Source: [Leptolyngbya] sp. JSC-1 (GTDB lineage: Bacteria > Cyanobacteriota > Cyanobacteriia > Elainellales > Elainellaceae). From it: a DNA stretch of 64,000 bases. Shown here in pieces: positions 50,234-59,206 of this stretch. How positions within the stretch are numbered: position 1 is the first letter of the stretch; every line of letters begins with the position of its first letter. The notes beneath the pieces were generated by a model. The model was not told the origin of the DNA and did not search any database. It saw only the letters and a list, made by a program, of their open reading frames with translations. Made by a program: the position numbers and the translations under genes. The stretch lies in the NCBI GenBank assembly GCA_000733415.1, contig KL662192.1, positions 771,681-835,680 of the forward strand, written 5' to 3'.

Positions 50234-50633
50234 ACTTCCCTCATTGGATAGATAGCACTTGGTTAGTCTGTGCTATCCATACTGGCTGGTTGACCTAAGC
50301 AGGGTTGGGGAAAAAACTGAGAAAGCGCTGAGAAAAACCTAAAGAATTGCTGAAATTGATGTGCGAATTTATACATGCATAATGAATGGAAAAATAGCTA
50401 TGACTCTATGTCTATTCATCTGAACTATAGCTGTCGCCACGACAGTTAGGACAGAGATATTGTTGTGGGTACGCTTCGCGCCCAGAACAATGTCCTATCT
50501 CTTCTGGCAACACTATATCTATCGAGCTGAAATATCAATTAAACCTGCGGTATGGTGAACGAACCGGGGTCCTACCAAACCGCATCGGATGGAATTTGAT
50601 TCAAAACGATGTCGCGGAATCAAGATTGCAGCT
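50234..50633. other. Intergenic region with MITE
   Basis: 400 bp with no gene; the MITE-like element at 50426-50517 lies in the middle. Confidence 0.5.
50426..50517. mobile_element. MITE-like element, longest copy of the TATAGCYGTCGCCAC family
   Basis: Starts TATAGCTGTCGCCACGACAG and ends GGCAACACTATA. TTAGGACAGAGATATTGTTG in the left half and ACAATGTCCTATCTC in the right half are imperfectly complementary, so the unit folds as one long hairpin. Two shorter relatives are at 32285 and 43147. Confidence 0.6.
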
Positions 50634-51662
50634 TTAACATGCCGATCGCACGGCAACAGGCCAAAGCGAAATGGGCCGTTCCGTCCGCTGTTGAGACTGG
50701 GTCAAAAGTTGGGCAAGGGCATCGAGTTTGGCTTTACCAATTCCGCTGATATAAGTCTCTGCCGCGTCTGCTAAGAGGTTTAAATGAGCTGGATCCGTAT
50801 CGTCTACTTTGTCCTCGACTGCGAGCGTGGTTTGAAAGCGAAAGTAATGATTGGCAGCCAGCATTTGTTCGGCGAGAGAGTCAGTCAGATCTGCAGGACC
50901 ATCCACCAGAGCATGGACTAGCGGTACTGCCGATGCTAACGCTCTCAAACGGCGGGCCTGTGCCGCAGACACCTCAGGTTTCAACCGTCCAACCCCAAAA
51001 GAGGCGACCACAATCTGATCGAGATTGAGCGGTTGGGTAGAGTGTTGATTTGCCTGTTGATTTGCCTTGAAAATTGCTGCAATGGCGCTCATAGTAGGAT
51101 TTTTGGCAGCAAATGCACCATCAATGCAGGGAATGGCTTGCCCCTGAAGAGAGACGGTATGGGGCGGGAAATAGGCCGGAATTGCAGTAGAGGCCCGACA
51201 AACTTCCCAAACTAGCAAGTTGGCGTGAGCCAAATCGGTACTGTGAAACAGTAGGGGCGTGCGATTCAGCATGTCGTAGCTGGTTGCTAACGTGGGTTTC
51301 ACAAGCTCACCGAAGCGCATTCCGCCAAACATCTGCTGCAGAAATGTGCTCATCGCGGTTCCGTCATAAATTGGATGTCGATAGGGATCCCGAAACAACC
51401 AACTCAACGGTTGCCAGATGCTGGTCTTGGGGGAGGGAAACATGAGTTGGGCATCGTGGAGCAGCAGATTCACTAGGGTTTGGGTATCGATGCCGGCGGC
51501 TAAACCACAGGCAATAATACTGCCGCTAGAGGTGCCAGAAATTAAGTCGAAATAGGTTTGAATGGGTTGGCTCAACTGCTGCTGGAGGTGGTGGAGCCAG
51601 ATGGCAGAAATCAGCCCCCGCACGCCTCCCCCATCGACAGTCAGAATACGATAGTGTTTCAT
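50634..51662 (-). CDS. Patatin-like phospholipase
   Basis: 342 residues. Patatin motifs are complete: DGGGVRG (10-16, oxyanion hole), GTSSGS (43-48, nucleophile Ser in GxSxG) and DGAFAAKNP (catalytic Asp about 180). It should hydrolyse acyl lipids with a Ser-Asp dyad. N-terminus LTVDGGGVRGLISAIWL fits the family start. Its start codon overlaps the stop of the ferritin-like gene by 4 bp (51659-51662), so the two form one unit. Patatins also serve as effectors in some defence systems (CBASS), but no cyclase is near. Role in lipid turnover is the simplest reading. Confidence 0.85.
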   Translation of the reverse strand: MKHYRILTVDGGGVRGLISAIWLHHLQQQLSQPIQTYFDLISGTSSGSIIACGLAAGIDTQTLVNLLLHDAQLMFPSPKTSIWQPLSWLFRDPYRHPIYDGTAMSTFLQQMFGGMRFGELVKPTLATSYDMLNRTPLLFHSTDLAHANLLVWEVCRASTAIPAYFPPHTVSLQGQAIPCIDGAFAAKNPTMSAIAAIFKANQQANQHSTQPLNLDQIVVASFGVGRLKPEVSAAQARRLRALASAVPLVHALVDGPADLTDSLAEQMLAANHYFRFQTTLAVEDKVDDTDPAHLNLLADAAETYISGIGKAKLDALAQLLTQSQQRTERPISLWPVAVRSAC

Positions 51663-52534
51663 GATGCCCCCCAGATCAGCGTAGGCAGAAGTTTGAAAAA
51701 TTCCTGGGGGTTTTGCTGCAATGCTTGCCGAATGTAGTAGATGCGGGTCATTTGCAGATCAGGAGCGAGCACAGTGCGAGGCAGCCGAGTGACAAAATAC
51801 TGAATTCCCGTCCACAGCGGCATGGTTCTAGCAATCGAGACTAAGTCTTGAACTCGCCGCCATTCGGCCCCAACGGTTAGATCCAGCGTGGCTTTGTAGG
51901 CGGCTTGTTCGATTAAGCTATATCGCAATTTGGCAACTTCTACTTGGCGACGATGGGCAGGACTTTGAGCCGCGATGTGAGCCAACCAGCGATTGCCCCA
52001 GTGAATATGTTCCACTTCCTCAACCCAAATCCGCTCGATCGTCTGGCAAATTTTGCTCACCTCTGCGGTTTGGGGCTGCTGTTTCAGCACATAAATGTGA
52101 GCGGCAAAATTTTCACAACCGCGTTTTTCGCTGGCATTGATAGCCGCTAAGGACGCAATTACAAAATCCTCGTGGTGGTGAGGCTGCTTTACCTGTGGAT
52201 CGAGCAAATGATTGAATTCGCTCAGGTAGGACAGTCGGGGTGGATTCTCGACGCTGAAGTCTAGTTCAACTAATAGCTCGGTTAACCATGCGGCATGTCT
52301 CGCTTCCTCAGCCAAATGCTGGGCGAGATCCCGCACTAGCTCTGGCGGTTGTCCATCGAGTTGCTGAATCAGGGTTGCTAGCTCTGTGCAGCTCGCTGCC
52401 TCGTTGAACCGATATTGGTTGAGCGTCACTGCGTGGGCATCTGGATCGGGCACAATTAAGCGTAAAAATTCGCGTGCATTTACCCTTCTGTGGGATCGAC
52501 GATAAGCTTCCAGTAACTCTACTACGGCTTTCAT
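51659..52534 (-). CDS. Ferritin-like (diiron-type) protein
   Basis: 291 residues, helical. Possible iron ligands: AEEARHAAWL (ExxH), NASEKRGCENF and WVEEVEHIHWG (ExxH), spaced as in ferritin-like enzymes. N-terminus LLEAYRRSHRRVNAREFL and C-terminus RIYYIRQALQQNPQEFFKLL are helical. It is not closely similar to the two diiron oxygenases at 28.6 and 37.2 kb. The overlap with the patatin gene (4 bp) indicates joint translation. It could oxidise a lipid released by the patatin, which is speculation. Start ATG 52534 fits the conserved beginning. Confidence 0.65.
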   Translation of the reverse strand: MKAVVELLEAYRRSHRRVNAREFLRLIVPDPDAHAVTLNQYRFNEAASCTELATLIQQLDGQPPELVRDLAQHLAEEARHAAWLTELLVELDFSVENPPRLSYLSEFNHLLDPQVKQPHHHEDFVIASLAAINASEKRGCENFAAHIYVLKQQPQTAEVSKICQTIERIWVEEVEHIHWGNRWLAHIAAQSPAHRRQVEVAKLRYSLIEQAAYKATLDLTVGAEWRRVQDLVSIARTMPLWTGIQYFVTRLPRTVLAPDLQMTRIYYIRQALQQNPQEFFKLLPTLIWGAS

Positions 52535-52866
52535 CGGTTAGCTCCTGTTGTTTCAAGTGTTTTTGCGACATTTACAGTAGATTGCTGTAGCATCTCCTGC
52601 TGTTACTGACTATCGCTGCTCTGGAGAACCGAAACTTCTCAGCTTTGTCTCTGAAACATCTGAAACAGCATTTGAAACACCTGAAACAAACCAGTGGTTC
52701 ACACTGAGAAATTTTGTTGTTTTGGCTCAGGCAAACTAATAGTCATGCCAGCCAATCGAAAGAGCGATTTGATCGAGCGCTACCGCTAGCTCCGGCACAA
52801 CTCCTCGAACTGCAAAGCAGTGCTTCTCGAGGCACAAAGGTTGCTAGTTCAATACTCCGGACAGAA
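52535..52866. other. Intergenic region next to the decayed IS
   Basis: About 330 bp without a gene; a Leu/Ser-rich frame on the plus strand (52714-52938) looks like chance. The left end of the IS remnant probably lies near 52855-52866 (CTCCGGACAGAATT), unconfirmed. Confidence 0.35.
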
Positions 52867-53735
52867 TTAAGCGGCTATGATGCCGTAGGAACGGAGGTTT
52901 TCATAGTTGGGATGGGATTTAATCAAAGATGGGTCTAACTCTAACTGGCAAATCAATCGTTCCAGTAGGTGGTCATTGAGGGCGAAGCGCTTATAGCTTG
53001 CCATCGAAGCGGGTGCTGAAGGTTGTGCTGGTTCTGATTGGATATGGCGCAATTGCTCGTGATGTTTTGCCAGATTCAAAGCGCTCAGAGCAGCATTGAA
53101 ATGGAAGTCCAACCTTTGACGGTCGCGGGTTTGAGCATCGCACAAACCTGTGAATTGCTTGGCATCCCTAAAAATGAATTCAATCTGGAATCTCGCCTGA
53201 TAATACTTGACAATGCGCTTGGCATCCAGCTCAACATCAGTTGAAAAGAACAAGGCAACTCCCGTTTTACCCGCTTTACGAGTATCGACCAGAGCGGCGA
53301 TGCGAATTTGGCGCTTGAGCGAGACATGCCAAACCACAGCCGTGTAAAGGTTCAGTTGGGCTTCGAGTTGTTCAATAGGGCTGAAGCGACCCCACTGTTG
53401 GAGGTTGACTATGCCATCATACTTGCGCGTGGCACCCCGTAATGTTTGTGCTCCGGTGTCAAGGTAGCGCATATCGGCATCATGACGGAGTTGGCCAATC
53501 AGGTGTAGGTTCAATGCAACAACCCCATCAACAAACTTTTTCTGGCTATAGAAGCCATCGAGACTCAAATACTTCAGTTGGGCTGGTAGATAGTTCGCTC
53601 TAGCGACTCAAGTTGGTGAAGTTGACTTTGCCAAACACCAGAAGAATCGTGGAAAACAGCGTCAGCAGAAACGTTTGTTGCGGTTTGCTAAATGTCCCAT
53701 TTTGGCTAACAGGGCTTGTAAACTATTCTCCATCG
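52867..53735 (-). pseudogene. Decayed DDE transposase (IS4-like)
   Basis: The C-terminal 230 codons are intact (LSLDGFYSQKKFVDGVVALN, ARFQIEFIFRDAKQFTGLCD, HFNAALSALNLAKHHEQL with the E and D region). The beginning survives only as MENSLQALLAKMGHLANRNK, then in another frame LLTLFSTILLVFGKVNFTNL, and a stop at about 53609. Relative to intact cyanobacterial relatives about 100-150 codons between these parts are missing, and at least one frameshift is present. The element is therefore a relic and cannot transpose itself. Confidence 0.75.
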
Positions 53736-54156
53736 CTACCTCTCTGGTGTTTGACTTGATATCTGCACCTTACAAAGGGAGGTAGCTTCTTGTCTAGATG
53801 CCTATTTTTTCTCTCCAAAAACTGTCCGAACTATTGATACTGGAGACCTTGTATTTAATGACCCCACTGCAGCTAACCGATAACCACTCGTCAGATGTTC
53901 AAATTCCGTCAAGCTTTCAGCCTTTGCTATATCGAGGCCAACCTTACCTGCGTCCTCGTTACTAAGCGATTGCATGACTAAGCGATTGCATGAAGCTATC
54001 TTGGTTAAACAGCTGTTTGAGTTAGTTGTTCCTACTGCAGGCGTTGGGGCAGCTCTTGGATGATGAGTTTTATCTGCAATCAACTGTGTTAATTGGGTTA
54101 ATTAGACTCACTCATCTTTGCAGATCTGGCCCCAACCTCCATCAATCGACCTGGTG
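53736..54156. other. Intergenic region with a weak reverse-strand frame
   Basis: A 93-codon frame at 53802-54083 on the minus strand ends GLDIAKAESLTEFEHLTSGY, AAVGSLNTRSPVSIV. It has no known domain and no ribosome-binding site. It may be the tail of a lost gene next to the decayed IS. Confidence 0.3.
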
Positions 54157-54594
54157 TTATTTCAAAGATGCTTTGAGGTTGATTGTTACGCTGCCACGTA
54201 GAGCATTGGAAACCGGGCAGATTTGTTCCGCTTCCTGGGCAATTTGATTGAATGTTTCAGCGTCAATGCCGGAGATGTCGCCCTGGGTTTCTAACTGCAT
54301 GGTTGTAATTTTGAAGCCACCATTCTGGGATTCAATTGTACAGGTGGCCTGGGTTTGCACCTGCTGGGGCTGGTATCCTTTTTCGCTGAGGGTGAGAGTC
54401 AGTGCCATGCTGTAACAGGCGGCATGAGCAGCAGCAATGAGTTCTTCAGGGTTGGTCCCCGATTGATTTTCAAATCGAGTGGCAAAGCTGTAGGGGGTGT
54501 TGCTCAGCACACTGCTGGTAGCGCTAATTTGGCCTTGCCCTTCCTTTACAGTGCCGGTCCAGGTGGCGGATGCAGATCGATGTAGTGCAGTCAT
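54157..54594 (-). CDS. osmC: OsmC/Ohr-family peroxiredoxin
   Basis: 145 residues. It has the OsmC fold with two redox cysteines: HAACYSMAL (Cys60, peroxidatic) and AEQICPVSNALRG (Cys126, resolving). The sequence EGQGQISATSSVLSNTPYSF and GTNPEELIAAA are typical of OsmC rather than Ohr. These enzymes reduce organic peroxides using lipoylated proteins or thiols. ATG 54594 has GGAGGA at about 7 nt upstream. The gene stands alone. It would protect against lipid peroxides, fitting the fatty-acid genes nearby, though no link is shown. Confidence 0.9.
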   Translation of the reverse strand: MTALHRSASATWTGTVKEGQGQISATSSVLSNTPYSFATRFENQSGTNPEELIAAAHAACYSMALTLTLSEKGYQPQQVQTQATCTIESQNGGFKITTMQLETQGDISGIDAETFNQIAQEAEQICPVSNALRGSVTINLKASLK

Positions 54595-54685
54595 ATTTCC
54601 TCCTGATTCTAAAACTTGTCATTTCATCATAGTTTGACAAAGGAATCTGACAAAAAAATCTGACAAAAGAGTCTGCCTAAAGGCA

Positions 54686-55330
54686 TTACTTCTGAGTTTT
54701 GACCCAAGCTCGCACGGCACGCCGCAATGCTAACCGGCCCTGACTGCGATAGGTCTCAAGCAGGCGAGGCAACTCACGAATTGCCAATGCAGGAAACACC
54801 TGGCTTCGTTCAACCTCAACGTAGTGCGTTTGCTGAAGCCGATATATCCTCAGCGCTCCGCTGTCGTAACACCAGAGTTCGGGCACACCCAGCCGAGCAT
54901 AGATGGGAAAGCGCTCTAGCGATTTGCTGGTCATGTCGATTTCGAGCGCTAGATCGGGGGGTGGATCATGGTCTAGATCAATGTCGAGCTTGCCGCGAAT
55001 GCGAGCTTCATTTTGAAAGTAGAAACAATTGTCTGCCTCTAATCCGGCTTGCTTGGCTCGCTGCCGCCAAGTAGTAGATCCATGGCTTTCGTAGTCAAGA
55101 TTCAGTTCTTCCGCAATATCTTTGACTGCATCGCTGATTGTTTCTTTGAAATACTCATGTTCGGGCAGTGGCGTCATTAGCTCTAACCAACCATTGTCGT
55201 AGGCAATCCGAATACTGCGCTGCTCCTCCAGTTCCGCCAGAATTGCTTCAAACTCAGACCAGCTCACATCGTGGAGCAGCAATGACTGTCCCGGCAGGAT
55301 CTCGAATTGTCGGAGCTGAATCGCTACCAT
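54686..55330 (-). CDS. Uma2-family (DUF820) endonuclease-like protein
   Basis: 214 residues. Restriction-like core with LEEQRSIRIAYDNGWLELMT, EHEYFKETISDAVKDIAEEL and DPPPDLALEIDMTSKSLERF, PIYARLGVPELWCYDSGALR; the D and E-x-D/K positions fit the PD-(D/E)xK fold. These genes are very numerous in cyanobacteria and have no firm function. Start ATG 55330 fits the usual beginning (VAIQLRQFEILPGQSLLLHD). Confidence 0.87.
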   Translation of the reverse strand: MVAIQLRQFEILPGQSLLLHDVSWSEFEAILAELEEQRSIRIAYDNGWLELMTPLPEHEYFKETISDAVKDIAEELNLDYESHGSTTWRQRAKQAGLEADNCFYFQNEARIRGKLDIDLDHDPPPDLALEIDMTSKSLERFPIYARLGVPELWCYDSGALRIYRLQQTHYVEVERSQVFPALAIRELPRLLETYRSQGRLALRRAVRAWVKTQK

Positions 55331-55442
55331 TGGCTACACCTATGGCCACATCTAGAGTTCACCTCACCGTAGAGTATGCTGGAATCGACGGTGATAGATT
55401 TTATAATAGCCCTTCCTGCTTGAACCTTCGTGAGTTCAAGAG

Positions 55443-57884
55443 TTAACTGCGATATTCGACCGAATGGAATTCTGGCAATGGCTGATTTTGCTGGTATTCC
55501 TCCAGGGTAAAGGTGTCTACCTGAATGGCATCATTGCGCACGAGTTCGGCTTCGCGCACGAGGTTGGCGTCATCTAGGGTGATCACATCGGCAGCCACAG
55601 CAGCATCGAGTAGCGTTTCTGGTTTGGCCTGCGGCAGGTGGCCGGCCCGACTGGCGGTTTTGATCGCTTTCAAAATATCTTCTGCGGCCACGCTGAGGCG
55701 AAAGGCTTGTTCTAGTCGTCCTAGAGCTTCGTCTGGATGGCTAGGTAGATAGATATGGGAGGTGAGATGGTCGCGAATGTGATCCGGAATTTGCAGGGCA
55801 TGGGCGAGTTGATGGCCGAGGGCATCGCTGGGTGAACTACCAATCGGATTGAAGCGCCACCAGGCACTGACCGGACCTCGGAACAGGGTACCCAAAACCG
55901 GAACGGGAAAATTGGCGAAAATCCCCTCAAAGCCCTGCTGAATTTGGGCAAAGCTGTACTGCATCGCCCAGTCCACTAGGGGCAAATCGTCGGGATTGCG
56001 TCCTTCTGCCTCAAATCGCCGTAGGGTAGCCGTACCCAGATACAGCCAGGACAAAACATCAGCAAAACGACCCGTCAGGGTTTCTCTGCGCTTCAGGCTG
56101 CCGCCTAACCCGATCAGCGCCAGATCGGTGAGGCTGGCAAAGGTGGCAGAGGCCCAAGCCAGTTTGCGGTAATATTTGGCCGTGGGTCCCGACACCGGAG
56201 AACGAGCAATCATACCTTGCGATAAATGGAGCAAAACGGCGCGAAAACTATTGCGAACAAATAAGCCGATGTGTTGCCAGAGAGCTTGATCAAAGGCGAT
56301 GACATCTCCGGTTTGTAGAGCGGTGACTTCTTGGTAGACATAGGGATGACAGCGAATTGCTCCCTGACCAAAGATCATCATGGTGCGGGTGAGGATATTT
56401 GCGCCTTCTACGGTGATCGGAATTGGAGTGGCGGTGTAGATATTCGCCAACAGGTTTCTGGGTCCGCGACAAATGCCGGAACCACCCAGAATGTCCATGC
56501 CGTCATTGATCAGGCGACGCGACAGTTCGGTGAATTGATACTTGGCAATCGCAGACACCACCGCAGGCCGTTCCCCTTGATCGACGGCGGCACAGGTGTA
56601 GAGGCGGGCAGCTTCCATCAGGTAGGTGAATCCGGCAATCCGGGCTAAAGGTTCCTCGATGCCTTCAAACCGGCCAATCGAGAGGCCGAACTGGCGGCGC
56701 ACCGTGGCATAGGCACTCGTCACGCGCGTTACCAGCTTAGCGATGCCGGTGCAGGTAGCCGGAAAACTAATGCCGCGACCGGCAGCTAAGGTTTGCATCA
56801 GCATCTTCCAGCCCTGACCCGCCTGCTCTACCCCACCAATAATCTGCTCGACCGGCACTACCACATTCTCACCTGCGATTGGCGAATTGTAGAATGGAAC
56901 GCCCATTGGGTCATGCCGTCGCCCCAGGATGACTCCCGGTGTATCTGCCGGCACCAGCACGCAGGTAATGCCGACCTGTTCGCCTTTGCCGAGTAGATTC
57001 TCCGGATCCCGCAGTTTGCAGGCCAGCCCGATCAGCGTGGCGATCGCTCCCAACGTAATGTAGCGTTTGCGGAAGTTGAGACGCAGATACAGCCTGCCAT
57101 CCTCACCGCGAAAGACAATGCCCTCGGACGTGATACTGGCCGCATCCGATCCGGCTTGGGGTTCAGTGAGGGCAAAACAGGGAATCTCGTCGCCTCTGGC
57201 CAAACGCGGCAAATAATAGTTCTTCTGGGCCGCAGTGCCGTAATTCAGCAGCAGCTTCGCTGGACCCAGGGAATTCGTCACTCCCACCGTGGCCGTGTGA
57301 ATAAACGAGCGCGACGCCAGCTTCACCATCACCGTGCTATAGGCCAGATTAGAAAACCCCAGTCCGCCGTATTCGGTGGGAATCATCATGCCAAAGAAGC
57401 ACTCTTGCTTCAGGTACTGCCACACCTGCGGCGGCAAATCCTTGCGGCGATAGATTTCCCAATCCGTTGCCATGCGGCAGACCTGCTCGACCGGCCCATC
57501 CAAAAATGCTTGAATCTCCGGCGTGAGCTGTGGATAGGGCTGTTCAGCCAGGCGACTGAGGTTAGGCGCACCGGAGAAAAACTCGCCCTCAACCCAAACC
57601 GTTCCGGCTTCAATCGCCGCCTTTTCCGTCTCTGAGATCTTAGGCAAAACATTGAATCTCTGAATCGCTCGCATGATTGGAGCTGTAATCAAAGAGCGAC
57701 GCACAAGAGATAAATTTAGAATCACGGCTATGACGCCAAACAGCCCCCAGATCCACAATGGTGCGTTAAACGTAAACAGCACAGCTGCCAGATAAATTGT
57801 CCACAGCCATAGGGGAACGCCCAGGTAGCCGAGCAGTAAAACCAGAATCAGAAAACTAGGGATGCTAATGATTGGTTGGAGCAT
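55443..57884 (-). CDS. fadE: Acyl-CoA dehydrogenase, FadE type
   Basis: 813 residues, the length of E. coli FadE (about 814). N-terminal membrane segments (FLILVLLLGYLGVPLWLWTI, LFTFNAPLWIWGLFGVIAVI) precede the FAD-dependent dehydrogenase core: LTEPQAGSDAASI, GFSNLAYSTVMVKLASRS, YQFTELSRRLINDGMDILGG, SGICRGPRNLLANIY. The C-terminus (DILKAIKTASRAGHLPQAKP, ITLDDANLVREAELVRNDAI, QVDTFTLEEYQ) matches the FadE tail. It introduces the trans-2 double bond in acyl-CoA, passing electrons to the respiratory chain. It follows fadA by 54 bp and is the last gene of the operon. Confidence 0.88.
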   Translation of the reverse strand: MLQPIISIPSFLILVLLLGYLGVPLWLWTIYLAAVLFTFNAPLWIWGLFGVIAVILNLSLVRRSLITAPIMRAIQRFNVLPKISETEKAAIEAGTVWVEGEFFSGAPNLSRLAEQPYPQLTPEIQAFLDGPVEQVCRMATDWEIYRRKDLPPQVWQYLKQECFFGMMIPTEYGGLGFSNLAYSTVMVKLASRSFIHTATVGVTNSLGPAKLLLNYGTAAQKNYYLPRLARGDEIPCFALTEPQAGSDAASITSEGIVFRGEDGRLYLRLNFRKRYITLGAIATLIGLACKLRDPENLLGKGEQVGITCVLVPADTPGVILGRRHDPMGVPFYNSPIAGENVVVPVEQIIGGVEQAGQGWKMLMQTLAAGRGISFPATCTGIAKLVTRVTSAYATVRRQFGLSIGRFEGIEEPLARIAGFTYLMEAARLYTCAAVDQGERPAVVSAIAKYQFTELSRRLINDGMDILGGSGICRGPRNLLANIYTATPIPITVEGANILTRTMMIFGQGAIRCHPYVYQEVTALQTGDVIAFDQALWQHIGLFVRNSFRAVLLHLSQGMIARSPVSGPTAKYYRKLAWASATFASLTDLALIGLGGSLKRRETLTGRFADVLSWLYLGTATLRRFEAEGRNPDDLPLVDWAMQYSFAQIQQGFEGIFANFPVPVLGTLFRGPVSAWWRFNPIGSSPSDALGHQLAHALQIPDHIRDHLTSHIYLPSHPDEALGRLEQAFRLSVAAEDILKAIKTASRAGHLPQAKPETLLDAAVAADVITLDDANLVREAELVRNDAIQVDTFTLEEYQQNQPLPEFHSVEYRS

Positions 57885-57938
57885 GGGGTTTCTCCGATTG
57901 TTGATTGAGGAGTAGGGGAAAGATAGGGGAGATGGGCC

Positions 57939-59120
57939 TCACATCATCAAATTCTCAAACACCCCCGCCGCTCCCATACCGCCACCAACGCACATGGTTA
58001 CTAGACCGTATCGCACATGGCGGCGTTTCATTTCGTGCAGGATTGTAGCCGTTAGTTTGGCTCCGGTCATACCCAGAGGATGTCCGAGGGCAATTGCACC
58101 GCCGTTCACATTGATAATCTCTTCATTTAGATTCAGTTTGCGGATCACGGCGAGGCTTTGGGCCGCGAAGGCTTCGTTCAGCTCGATCAAACCGATATCA
58201 TCCAGCGTTAAACCCACCTGCTGCAACACTTTCGGAACAGCCGCGACTGGACCAATACCCATGATTTCGGGTGGCACGCCGGCGGTGGCAAATCCCAGCA
58301 GCCGACCCATTGGTTTTACGCCCAATTGGTTCACCATGTGCTCGCTCATCACCACCGTTGCTGCTGCTCCATCCGACATCTGGGAGGCGTTTCCCGCCGT
58401 TACCGTTCCCTGGGCATGGAACACTGCCGGTAGTTTGGCTAAGGCCGCTAGGCTGGTGTCGGGGCGTGGTCCTTCGTCAGTTTGAAACAGGATTTCTTGA
58501 GTTTCCAGGTGATCATCGCTGTAGACGGTTTCGCGTACCTGAAGCGGCACAATTTCCTCGTCGAATTTGCCAGCCTGAATCGCGGCTAGGGCGCGTTGGT
58601 GCGAGCGCAGGGCAAAGGCATCCTGATCCTCACGGGAAATCTGGTGCTGTTGGGCTACATTTTCGGCGGTCAAGCCCATCGTGCAGTAGGCTTGCGGTGC
58701 TGCCTCGATCAGGTCCGGATTGGGAGCAAGGGTGTGTCCTCCCATCGGAATCAAACTCATTGACTCGGCTCCTCCGGCCACCATCACCTCCGCCTGTCCG
58801 GTCATAACGGCCTGGGTTGCCATCGCAATCGTTTGCAGTCCAGAGGCACAGAATCGGTTCACGGTACAGCCCGCTACCGAATCGGGTAATCCAGCCCGCT
58901 GGGCCACAATCCGCCCCAGATTAAAGCCCTGCTCCGCCTCCGGAAAGGCACAGCCCAAAATCACATCATCGATTTGCTCTGGCTCCAGTTCTTTAACACG
59001 CTCGATCGCCGCTTTTACAGCAACGGCCCCCATGTCATCAGGCCGCATCGTGTGAAGCGTACCGCGAGGAGCCTTACCCACTGCAGTACGGACACTACTA
59101 ACAATATATGCGTCTTTCAT
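57939..59120 (-). CDS. fadA: Acetyl-CoA acyltransferase (thiolase)
   Basis: 393 residues. Thiolase catalytic residues are all present: Cys91 in VNRFCASGLQTIAMA, His347 in GGAIALGHPLGMTGA and Cys377 in LVTMCVGGGMGAAG. Length and order fit the degradative class I/II thiolases; it splits 3-ketoacyl-CoA into acetyl-CoA and a shortened acyl-CoA. It lies between fadN and fadE, as in the Bacillus fadNAE operon. The 86-bp gap to fadN contains a C/T-rich repeat (about 59157-59204). A biosynthetic (PhaA) role is possible, but the neighbours point to degradation. Confidence 0.9.
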   Translation of the reverse strand: MKDAYIVSSVRTAVGKAPRGTLHTMRPDDMGAVAVKAAIERVKELEPEQIDDVILGCAFPEAEQGFNLGRIVAQRAGLPDSVAGCTVNRFCASGLQTIAMATQAVMTGQAEVMVAGGAESMSLIPMGGHTLAPNPDLIEAAPQAYCTMGLTAENVAQQHQISREDQDAFALRSHQRALAAIQAGKFDEEIVPLQVRETVYSDDHLETQEILFQTDEGPRPDTSLAALAKLPAVFHAQGTVTAGNASQMSDGAAATVVMSEHMVNQLGVKPMGRLLGFATAGVPPEIMGIGPVAAVPKVLQQVGLTLDDIGLIELNEAFAAQSLAVIRKLNLNEEIINVNGGAIALGHPLGMTGAKLTATILHEMKRRHVRYGLVTMCVGGGMGAAGVFENLMM

Positions 59121-59206
59121 AATTTCATTTCCCTATGTTCATCATATTGTCTTTCTTCCCATCTCCCCCACTCCCATCTTCCCCATCTTCCCCATCTCCT
59201 CCATCT

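Noticed and set aside
50634..51662. CBASS defence system with patatin effector
   Set aside because: No cyclic-nucleotide synthase or ubiquitin-like genes are adjacent; the partner is a ferritin-like protein.
53802..54083. 93-codon minus-strand frame
   Set aside because: No domain recognised, Cys/Ser/Thr-rich beginning, next to a decayed IS; noted only as part of the intergenic region.
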